64,000 nucleotides of DNA from Peltaster fructicola. Taxonomy: Eukaryota; Ascomycota; Dothideomycetes. Each line of letters opens with the position of its first letter. Positions within the stretch are counted from its first letter, which is position 1. The stretch lies in NCBI GenBank assembly GCA_001592805.2, contig CP051143.1:2294001-2358000 (forward strand), in the 5' to 3' direction. Under the pieces are notes generated by a model. It had not been told where the DNA came from, ran no database searches, and saw only the letters and a list, made by a program, of their open reading frames with translations. This document shows, in pieces, positions 56,176-64,000 of the stretch. Position numbers and translations under genes: made by a program.

Positions 56176-58201
56176 TGTGTCGATTGATCAAGTCGCGTTG
56201 TCGCAAGAATGAGTAGCTGGGCTGTCGCGCTCTTGAAGGTCAGGCACGAGTTCGAATAGATTGCGTCCACGCGGATGGTGCTAGTTTGGCGTCGAGCGGA
56301 GTCGCACTGCAGGGGCCGAACTATGGTAAAGATGTGCGTGTATAGGACATGCCCGAGCCTCTGGTCGCGGTGTATATTGCTGTGAAAGCAGAACTCCAGG
56401 CTGTGGCAGCTGTCAGACACACGCGACGGTGTGATGCAGGACGATACGAGCGCTGCTGCAATGAAACTGCCGTCCTAGAGGAGAAGACGAAATGACTTTC
56501 TTCAACGGTCAAAGCTCAAACCGGACTATCCTTGGTGTTCCTGCTGGCAATGAGAAAGTGGGGGAAGTCGATATATCCCGAGGCTCGCTAGTTTATTAGA
56601 GCAGTGTCGAACTCGACAGTGAGACCAGACGGAAAGCTGCGCCGCACGAAGACAGTGCTCGCTCTCTGAGACCACAAGACGTGTTCGATGGTCGATGTTG
56701 CCGTACACTAGGCTCGAGTCAGGCTGCAAAGACAGCTACGAGTGAGTGCGAGCGTCAGGAGATGCCGACCAAAGCAGGGGTGATTTGTGATGTGTATAGT
56801 ATTGCGCCTCTTTCGCGTCTAGCTCGCAAGTCCAGCTGCTGCTTGACCACGACCTTCCCGAAGTCTCAGTGGCAGATATCGTGGGTCGAATTGCTGGCAA
56901 AGAATATGTGTGAACGAGCGATGCAGCCGGACATGCGGTCTTTTCACAGCTTGAGAGCTTCCTGTGCAGCACAGAACCAGATCGAAGTCTCAACAGCGAC
57001 GCCTTGTCACGGAATGCACGTCGTCTGCATGACGAGACGCAGGAAAAGTGTGAAGTGGCTGCCGTAAGTCGCTAGCATTGGACCGTCTCTGCTGGAGACA
57101 GGCCTCTCTGTGGCTCGAACGACGACCAGGTACAAGTGCGGATAGGGGCATATTGACGAAAAGTTTCTTTCCCATCATCTGAGGTGCCGTCGAAAGCTAG
57201 ACATCTCGGATCACGATGCTGTTTGACTCTCCCTCGAACAGCCTGGACATCACTGATTGGGTTTCAACTCGTTCCTGCTTCGCACTGTGCGCATATGATG
57301 CTGCAAAGCCGTCCTGACAATCGGTCGAGCAGCACAACGCTGCAGATGGCGTGAAGGCGTTTGCTTGTCAATCCAGACACAGGCATGCGTGTCGAGGACA
57401 GCAATCAGTCAACGGAATGGTAGCCCTGTAGACCAGGTTATTTGTGACCACTTGTAGAGACTTTTGCTCAAGAGATTGCTGTCGCAGGCCACGCGGATCT
57501 CGAGATTGGGACCTGCAGCGGAGGCTAAATATCTCTCCGTGTGTCAAAACCTTATCCCCTCTCGACCTTCCGAGGCCTGAAACACTAGAGTTTCGTGTAT
57601 GCAGGCCGTGCATCGTTGATTGCAGATAGTAGGGATGTAGATGCTGGGCAGCGTGTTGCGTTTGACATGTCCGTGCCAGCCGATCTTGGCAATATTTCGC
57701 ATTTGCTCGCCGGATTATGCATGGCCATGCCAAAGCGCAGTGGCTGTGGCGAGGACGGAAGCGGTGCGTGCTCGTGACATCAGTGTAAATGTTCCTGGAT
57801 GCCCATGAACCTCAGGAATACACGTGACTCGTAGTGCCTATGCAGGACTGTCGCGACAGATGAGCCGGTGAGGTTCGGTCGTGCTGGAGAAGAGCAGTCT
57901 TGGCACAAGATGGACTCATGACTCTGTATCCTCGTGGTGTGGACACAGACGTGCTCTAGTTGAATGTTACCTGCACACATGATGGCCCTCAACTGCGGAA
58001 CGAGAAAACCTCAACATTCCTGTTCACGCATGTCTAATACAGAGAAGCATGCTCCACTATGGTGAGCAGGGCATATGGTATATCACCGATGAACTTGTAC
58101 TTGCAAACGTTACGCAGTATGGCTGAACAATCGTTTAGGATATCTCAATTCCATTATGTACTGTTACAGGTCGTTGACTTAGGGTCGTACAATTATAGGG
58201 C
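56176..58201. other. 2 kb intergenic region
   Basis: This region holds the promoter of the kelch-like gene, possibly its missing signal-peptide exon, and the 3' flank of the His-rich gene. Short frames such as 56681-57067 (plus) and 57368-57733 (minus) have no protein-like signature. No RNA gene was seen. Confidence 0.5.
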
Positions 58202-58924
58202 TTACAAGGCCCGATTTCCGCTGGCACCGGTTGTGCTCTGTCCGGATGCACCGTCAAGGTGCTGTGCGAGCTTTGGCTCACCAGCGAAGGTGGTGTGGTG
58301 TTCTTGGCTGCCGGTGAGAGATCCTCCCTTGCTCTTGAACTCGTCGATGCTGACAGCTGGAAGAGTTGAAGTCTCGTGGTGCTTAGAGGCGTTGTGGTGA
58401 ACCTCATGCACTGGCACAGTAGTGTGTGTGATGTGTGGCTCGATGGTCTCACGCTGGATCACTGGCTGAACAGTCTCGTGGACGTGCTGGTATACGTTAG
58501 CATTGCGTAGACAAATAGGATCTCATCAACTTACGTGGTGGTGGTGCTCGCCTGCGACGGTTGGAGCAGCAGTGGTAGTGCTTCCTCCTTCAACAGTGCG
58601 GCTAGTGTCCTTGAATTGAGCTGCCTCAGCCGCAAGCTTGCTCTTAACGTGGTCGGCGTTGTCGTGCTCGAAGCTACGCTGCTCAACAGGAACGACATTG
58701 TGGTGGTGCTGCTCAGCTTTGACCTGTTGGTCCTTGACTGGCTGGATGGTGGTGTGGTGGTGGTCCTGGTGGACCTCCTTGTCGATGGCGGTAGTCACAC
58801 GCTCATCATTTGTGCGGGTCACGGTCTCATTGGTGACGGCTGGAGCTGTCTGGGAGTGCACCTCGGTGCTGTGCTTGTTGTGGTGTCCAAGGAAGTCCTT
58901 GACGGCGTTCTTTGCTGACTCCAT
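58202..58924 (-). CDS. His-rich HETV-repeat stress/allergen-type protein
   Basis: Exons 58924-58535 and 58486-58202 (48-nt intron) encode 224 aa, start MESAKNAVKDFLGHHNKH. It is hydrophilic, lacks a signal peptide and is rich in His and Val/Thr. It carries repeated blocks of the form H-E-T-V (AVTNETVTRT, VHETVQPVIQRETIEP), with IDKEVHQDHHHTTIQPVKDQ and the conserved VPVHEVHHNASKHH. Proteins of this type are often labelled allergens in ascomycete genomes and are abundant under stress; their biochemical role is not known to me. The neighbour at 59930 shares the HETV and H..IHE motifs and is divergently arranged. The promoter between them carries repeated ACGTCA motifs. Confidence 0.8.
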
Positions 58925-59929
58925 TGTGTATGTGATGGATGAATTTGTTTGAGGGTATAGAGGTAGTGTAGTTGTTCGTGAGTAAAGTTGGGTTATGATA
59001 GATCGGAGTGAGGAACGAGAAAGTACTTGCTGCATATATATCTGATGATGGAGTAATTACGCCATCCTACTACCTCAGGCGTTCACCAAACGTCATGGAA
59101 GGTACGGGTGACATATTTTGCAGGCGTGTCCAGCATAGCAAGCAGTGGGTCACAGCATCGACGCGGTTCAATGGTGACTTGGGGGGCACGACTTGGCCGC
59201 ATGCATTGTGAGTAGCGAGCAACGTGTGTAGTGGAGCTGTTCTCACTCGCAAATCGGTCCTTTCGATCTGATGTACGTCAATAGAACCTCAATATCGCGC
59301 CCACGAGCGAGTGAAGAAGCAAGAGTGTCGCGTATGTAGTCATTGTGGATAAACCGCTGTTGATGATCTCTACCGAAAACGTCGCAGACAGCCAAACATT
59401 GCCGCTCTCCGGTGGCTCAAACGTCACCGTCTAACCAGTACTCGCACACCACATATACGCAATAGCTATGCGCTATCCTCCAGCGGCGCAGCCCACTATG
59501 CCTATCGCGAACGATTTTAACCTGCTCGCCATGCTCGTAAACAAGATTGAGCTCCTGCATGATCACTACTTCACATCGAATGGGGAATGCAGACCAAGCA
59601 GCTTGCTCCGACTATGCCAGTCGCAGCTCTTGATTGCCGGCACAGCATCCACAATCCACGGAAGCAACGTCATGGAGACGCCCAGGCGGAGGCGCGACCC
59701 TCAATCGTTCAGCACGGCAGGATGGGTCAAGGAAAGGAAGCGAGAATGACACCCTGGACTGACAAGCGTGGATCAGACGTCATCTACGTTCGGCTCTTCG
59801 CAATTGATCATGCTACCACGCCTTGAGGTCTAGACCATTGCCATTGGAATGTCGAAAGCATCCTGCAGCACTGATAGGCACTAATACATCCAATTGTCTA
59901 GCATTCTCCTACCTCGAGCCTTACCCACC
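58925..59929. promoter_or_regulatory. Bidirectional promoter with five ACGTCA motifs
   Basis: The 1 kb between the two HETV-type genes contains ACGTCA on the plus strand at 59090, 59275, 59421, 59667 and 59777. One per strand per 4 kb is expected by chance. ACGTCA is the half-site of the CRE element (TGACGTCA) bound by Atf1/AtfA bZIP factors. No coding frame of note is present. Confidence 0.6.
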
Positions 59930-60757
59930 ATGTCGCAGGCCAACGCGGTCCCAGGAGATGCCTCAACTAGACAAACAACCCGCAGTGTGTCAGAGCAAGA
60001 GCTTGTCTCTGATTTCAAGCACCTGGGCATCGCAGTAAGAGCTGACGCCAATGATACCGCACAGAGAGAGATAGGCGGTGCAGCGATCGCGGCACGTGTT
60101 GCCTACGCGAGGCATTTGATAGATAAAGGCGAGCCCGATCGTCAGTCCTCCCTCGCACAACCAGCTATCGAAAGTGCAGCCATATCAGCACTGAGTGATG
60201 GCAGGCGAGCAGTCAACACAGATCCGTATCACGATAGCACACAACCGAGTGCCACGGGTCCAGAAGGAGGGAAGCGGCTTCAGCACAAGCCTGACCTCAC
60301 CAATCTACGTGAGGCTAATGTCGCTACAAGCACCGAACAACACCACAATCAACAGAGTAACCTCGCGCAAGGTTACGGAAATCACCGAAGCAGCAGGGCC
60401 ACGAACGACCTTCCGGTCGACGATCTGAACTACCGAGAGCCAGCATCAGAGCTACCAAGTAATCCAGACACGAAAGAGACAGTCATAGCCAAACCTGTGA
60501 CGCACGAGACGGTCAAGGTCCAGCATCATGAGATTCGGCAAGAAGTCATCCATCGTGACATACACGAATACCACGAGGTAACAAAGATACTGCCAGTGGT
60601 CGAGACAGTTGTTCTGCCGGCGAGACACTTCATCGAGACTGCGGATGGTGGCAAGGTCGAGATTCCAGAACCGAAAGGCGCAATTGGAGTTGGACGAACT
60701 GAGTTCGTAAAGACAACCACCACATTGCCGAACAGCAGTGCTTCAGTGCTGCCATGA
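59930..60757 (+). CDS. HETV-motif protein, divergent partner of the His-rich protein
   Basis: Intronless; 275 aa from ATG 59930 (MSQANAVPGDASTRQT). The first 180 residues are polar and disordered. The C-terminal third is constrained: KPVTHETVKVQHHEIRQEVI, HRDIHEYHEVTKILPVVETV, then VLPARHFIE and IPEPKGAIGVGRTEF. This shares the HETV and alternating His/Glu pattern with the gene across the promoter. There is no signal peptide or membrane segment. Divergent arrangement with a shared motif suggests joint expression and related function, probably in stress or sporulation. That is inference; I do not recognise a characterised family. Confidence 0.75.
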   Translation: MSQANAVPGDASTRQTTRSVSEQELVSDFKHLGIAVRADANDTAQREIGGAAIAARVAYARHLIDKGEPDRQSSLAQPAIESAAISALSDGRRAVNTDPYHDSTQPSATGPEGGKRLQHKPDLTNLREANVATSTEQHHNQQSNLAQGYGNHRSSRATNDLPVDDLNYREPASELPSNPDTKETVIAKPVTHETVKVQHHEIRQEVIHRDIHEYHEVTKILPVVETVVLPARHFIETADGGKVEIPEPKGAIGVGRTEFVKTTTTLPNSSASVLP

Positions 60758-60840
60758 TCATCATGAACATCACGATACTCATGTACTATACTGTATGATA
60801 TAATGCCACACAGATCACCGTGTGGTCGTGGACAATTCAT

Positions 60841-62082
60841 TCACATACTGTTTGTAGCATCTACAAATGCGTCCCATTGTTTCAGAGCAGCACCGCTCTT
60901 GATACACCACCTCGCTCGTCTCAGACCCTCCTTCCACCTGAGACCGCCTGGGCCTCGCTCAGTGTTGACCTTACCATCGTCGCCAGCTCCCATACTGCTC
61001 GTATCTGCCTCGCACACACCAGAAACTGTCAGCAATGCTGCGGTATTGAGCAAGACGAAGTGCAGGACAGGATCGTCATCTGGTAGCTCGTTCTTCAATA
61101 TCTGCATGAGAATATCGGCGTTCTGCTGCGGACCTTTACCTCCGTGGACCTGATCGAGTGAATGCCGTGGTAGACCGAAGTCTTCTGGTGATAGCAGGAA
61201 CTTGGAGATGTCTACATGTTCACTATGGCTTTCCACAGCTCCCTGCGTTTGTGCCTCGTGAATATACCAACAATGTGTTGGACCAGCACAGCTCAGCTCA
61301 TCCAGATTCTCGTCACCGCAGACAACCATAGCCTTCTTAGCACCGCTAAGCTTTAGAGCCTCTGCGAAGTTAATGCCAACGTCCTTTCGAGCAACACCGA
61401 GGATTCGTGTTTCAATTAGTCCGCTATCGTGCACAGGGTTCGCAAGAGGACCGAGCAAGTTGAAGATTGTTCTAACAGGGACCTCCTTGCGTACAGCTGC
61501 AGAGTACTTCATACCAGGATGCCATTCTCGAGCATACAAGAATGCATAGTTGGTTCTCTCGTAGATGCCAGCCAAGTTCTGTGCTGTGGTGGCACTGATT
61601 ATAGGCGGTTTCGGCGCATGCTGCAACAGATCTGCAGAGCCGGAAAGCGATGTTGATGAGTTGTTTCCATGCTTGGCCATCATGAGTAGTGAAGAAGCCA
61701 CTATCGAAGATGTCGTCGATATGTTGAACGTGTTGTGACCATCACCTCCTGTGCCTACAATGTCACACAGCCCTCCATGGTAGTTACCTTGTGCCAATGC
61801 TTTAGACTGTATGACTTGTCGGAGACTTGCAACGTCAACTTGCGCTGCAGCTATACGCATGCTCTTAGCACAAGCTGCGAGGACCTCAGGCCGGATGTCC
61901 TGATATGTGCTGTGCAGCGCCCATAGTAGCAGGGCGAATTGGACGGGCGAGATCTTATTTTCGAAGACCAGCTCCACAGCTGCTGCTATCTCGACAGCAG
62001 GAACATGCGATCCTGATTCAATGGTTGCCAATTGCTTCAACAGAGGCGAAATCGAAATGTAGGTTGACTGTTGCGCCGCCAT
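60841..62082 (-). CDS. TRP4: Anthranilate phosphoribosyltransferase
   Basis: This enzyme transfers phosphoribosyl from PRPP to anthranilate, the second step of tryptophan synthesis. It is a single exon, 413 aa from ATG 62082 (MAAQQSTYISISPLL); an open reading extends upstream but without ATG. The PRPP site GTGGDG and the KHGN...SGSADLL motif are intact. The block RTIFNLLGPLANP is also present. An N-terminal helical domain (VELVFENKISPVQFALLLWAL) precedes. Length is somewhat above the bacterial enzyme, due to an insert near LDQVHGGKGPQQN. Its neighbour uL10m is divergent. Confidence 0.95.
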   Translation of the reverse strand: MAAQQSTYISISPLLKQLATIESGSHVPAVEIAAAVELVFENKISPVQFALLLWALHSTYQDIRPEVLAACAKSMRIAAAQVDVASLRQVIQSKALAQGNYHGGLCDIVGTGGDGHNTFNISTTSSIVASSLLMMAKHGNNSSTSLSGSADLLQHAPKPPIISATTAQNLAGIYERTNYAFLYAREWHPGMKYSAAVRKEVPVRTIFNLLGPLANPVHDSGLIETRILGVARKDVGINFAEALKLSGAKKAMVVCGDENLDELSCAGPTHCWYIHEAQTQGAVESHSEHVDISKFLLSPEDFGLPRHSLDQVHGGKGPQQNADILMQILKNELPDDDPVLHFVLLNTAALLTVSGVCEADTSSMGAGDDGKVNTERGPGGLRWKEGLRRARWCIKSGAALKQWDAFVDATNSM

Positions 62083-62442
62083 TGTGTAAGATGACTGAGT
62101 CGTGGTGTCTGTGCTGAACGAGTGCGTGTTGCGATTTGACACTGCTTTAAACGACTGTTGTCAGGATCCCTGAATTCTTGCGACTCTTCTGCTGATCATT
62201 ACGGAAGAATCGCAATGTCACAGGTTCATAAGTCGCTGTCGAGAGTAAGCATGGTTGTCTGGCCTGCATTGTAAACAATTTGATCGACAAGCAGATCCGC
62301 AGTTGCGCACGAGTCATGCCGCCGGACCTGCTAATATTCCGCAGAAGGTTGACAGCAACAATGTTCCGTATCAACGCGACTGCTAGCACAAGTTTGAGCG
62401 AATCCGCATCGATCGCACTCCAGCGGCACGAGGTACACGAAA
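62083..62442. other. TRP4-MRPL11 divergent intergenic region
   Basis: This 360-base region holds both promoters. A near-palindrome TGACTGAGTC lies at 62092-62101, close to the TRP4 start, and resembles but does not match the Gcn4/CpcA site TGACTCA. Confidence 0.45.
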
Positions 62443-63402
62443 ATGCCTCCTCGAATGCGCATAACGTCGTCGACGCCTCGACTCGCAACGGTACCATCAA
62501 CACAATATGTCTGTCAGCAATGTCGACAAGCGTCAATGGCAGCAGCCACCACCCCTGCACCATCGAACAAGCAGATGCTGCAACCAAATCGACCGGTAGC
62601 ACGGTTTCCTACTACACAACCACCTTCACACAAGCCTGCAGAGTTTCGAAAGACACAATTGCACAGACAATACCAGTCGATGCTCCGCTCGTCACCGTTG
62701 ATCCTGATGTTCCAGCACAACAACCTGAAGGCAACAGAATGGGTGGGCATACAGCGAGAGATCAAAGCTGCACTTCTAAAGGTCGATGAAGAGCTGGAAA
62801 AGACAGGCAACAACGTACATACAGGCACTAATGCGAAGCTTCAGGTGGTGCAGACGGGCATATTCGCTTCGGCACTGCGAGTGGTTGAATTTTGGACGCC
62901 CAAGTTCGACGAGACCACCACAAAAGCATCGCCTGAGGACTACACACATGGTTTGTCAGTACAGGCGTATCGTGCAGGCAAAGACGCAACGGCCAAGCAC
63001 GGCTTGGAAGCCCTCTTATCAGGCCCGATCGCTGTGTTGGCACTTCCGGAAGTGAGTACAAAGCACGTCAAGGCTGCACTGTCTATTCTCGCCCCATCAA
63101 AGGACATCCCGGCTCCGAAGCGACGAACGAACGCGACCTACTACGATCCTGCAGTGCAAAATGGTGTACAGAAGATGATGCTCCTTGGCGCAAGGATCGA
63201 GGGCAAAGCCTTCGACTTTGAAGGTGCAAGATGGGTGGCAGGTATCGAAGGCGGTCTGGAAGGCTTGCGAGGACAGCTTGTAGCCCTGCTGAGCAGTACT
63301 GCTGCAAGCTTGACAACAACTCTAGAGTCTGCCAGTCGCAACCTGTACCTGACGATGGAGAGTCGCAAGTCCATGCTTGAAGAGGGAGAGAAAGAGCAGT
63401 GA
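62443..63402 (+). CDS. MRPL11: Mitochondrial large-subunit ribosomal protein uL10m
   Basis: Single exon, 319 aa. A basic N-terminal presequence (MPPRMRITSSTPRLATVPS) is followed by the L10-family start KTQLHRQYQSMLRSSPLILMFQHNN and a folded body with LEALLSGPIAVLALPE and a C-terminal helix. uL10m forms the base of the stalk that recruits GTPase translation factors. The ATG at 62443 places the presequence correctly. The C-terminus (SRKSMLEEGEKEQ) is charged. Confidence 0.88.
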   Translation: MPPRMRITSSTPRLATVPSTQYVCQQCRQASMAAATTPAPSNKQMLQPNRPVARFPTTQPPSHKPAEFRKTQLHRQYQSMLRSSPLILMFQHNNLKATEWVGIQREIKAALLKVDEELEKTGNNVHTGTNAKLQVVQTGIFASALRVVEFWTPKFDETTTKASPEDYTHGLSVQAYRAGKDATAKHGLEALLSGPIAVLALPEVSTKHVKAALSILAPSKDIPAPKRRTNATYYDPAVQNGVQKMMLLGARIEGKAFDFEGARWVAGIEGGLEGLRGQLVALLSSTAASLTTTLESASRNLYLTMESRKSMLEEGEKEQ

Positions 63403-64000
63403 TGCTTCTCGTGTACTATCAATGCTGTTGATACCATTCACTTCTACACATGTATATGAAACAGGTGCACTTTCACCACATGTAGCCATACACCCAGCCG
63501 TGACGATTTCACATCTGCGGCTCTCAGTAACGCATGTAGATTCACGTTTGGCAGCGAAGTACTTCACTAGTCTTCCGACAAGATAGCGTGGCATGCCCAA
63601 GGATGAGGTCGTATAGTTGACCGGGCCTGGACGAGAGGCTGCTACAGAGCTATGTGCGACATGTAGGAAACCCGACTTTGCTCCAGCTCACTACTGCAGT
63701 CGCATAGTCTACTCCATGCTGCTTATCCTCCCTGCTGCCAATGATGCACGACTAGTATTAGAAGAAAGACAACGTCCTGCGACGCGTCTGATTCGAGCAG
63801 CACCGACGCACTAGATCCGCTCATCTCGGTGGACTCACTGCTCTTAAGGTGGTCAACAGACCTGAACACTCGATCGGGCCATTGTCATCTGGCATTGGCC
63901 GAACAAATATGAACGTATGGACATGCTCTGCCTGGCTCCTATACAAGCAACCTAGCCTGACAGAGGCTACATGGCATGAATCGTGGATCTTTGTTGAAGG
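63403..64000. other. Right-hand end of window, no gene seen
   Basis: This 598-base stretch is the 3' flank of MRPL11 and beyond. It has only short frames and no recognisable feature. Confidence 0.5.

Noticed and set aside
56681-57067. A 128-codon plus-strand frame in the 2 kb intergenic region
   Set aside because: Composition is that of random sequence; no domain or splice-linked extension.
62092-62101. Gcn4/CpcA-like site near TRP4
   Set aside because: TGACTGAGTC is only a near match to TGACTCA and lies about ten bases from the start codon, an unlikely activator position.

Overview
This 64 kb window is nuclear DNA from a filamentous ascomycete. The gene set (GCN20, VPS54, MCM5, lanosterol synthase, a nitrate transporter, a Zn2Cys6 regulator, the HOG-pathway MAPKKK, PRP45, TRP4) is fungal. 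Genes are dense. Most introns are 44-52 nt, with GT donors, CTGAC or CTAAC-like branch sites and AG acceptors. A nuclear gene for mitochondrial ribosomal protein uS3 (rps3) and the style of the fast-evolving genes suggest Dothideomycetes, perhaps Mycosphaerellales/Capnodiales. That placement is an inference. I saw no tRNA, rRNA, CRISPR array, recognisable transposon or provirus.

Layout: 1-16.6 kb holds the 3' end of GCN20, VPS54 (minus), divergent MCM5, ERG7, an Nrp1-like RNA-binding protein, an epoxide hydrolase (minus), then a poor 1.7 kb stretch with a probable decayed gene. 16.6-26.6 kb holds a C2H2 zinc-finger protein, a small membrane protein, mitochondrial uL2 (minus), B-type cyclin and a Zn2Cys6 transcription factor. 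26.8-41.3 kb holds a coiled-coil protein, the MAPKKK Ssk2, nuclear-encoded uS3m, a secreted Ser/Thr-rich protein, PRP45, a Yar1-like ankyrin protein, a nitrate transporter and a small conserved protein. 41.7-58 kb holds a giant Lys/Trp-repeat protein, a long disordered protein, a possible broken gene and a kelch-like membrane protein. 58-64 kb holds two divergent proteins sharing HETV/His-rich motifs, then TRP4 divergent from mitochondrial uL10.

The genes are mostly housekeeping units rather than a biosynthetic or defence cluster: translation control and mitochondrial translation (GCN20, RML2, uS3m, MRPL11, Yar1-like), cell cycle and replication (MCM5, cyclin B), Golgi traffic (VPS54), splicing (PRP45), sterol, nitrogen and tryptophan metabolism, and osmostress signalling (SSK2). 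The most interesting regions are the bidirectional promoter at 58.9-59.9 kb with five ACGTCA motifs, the giant Lys/Trp-repeat protein, the nuclear uS3m gene and the dead exonuclease domain of the Nrp1-like protein.

Five points in three genes (VPS54 three times, the giant repeat protein, the Yar1-like gene) need a one-base frame change, each at a short run of one base. Sequencing or assembly error is the simplest explanation, but real inactivation cannot be excluded from one sequence.
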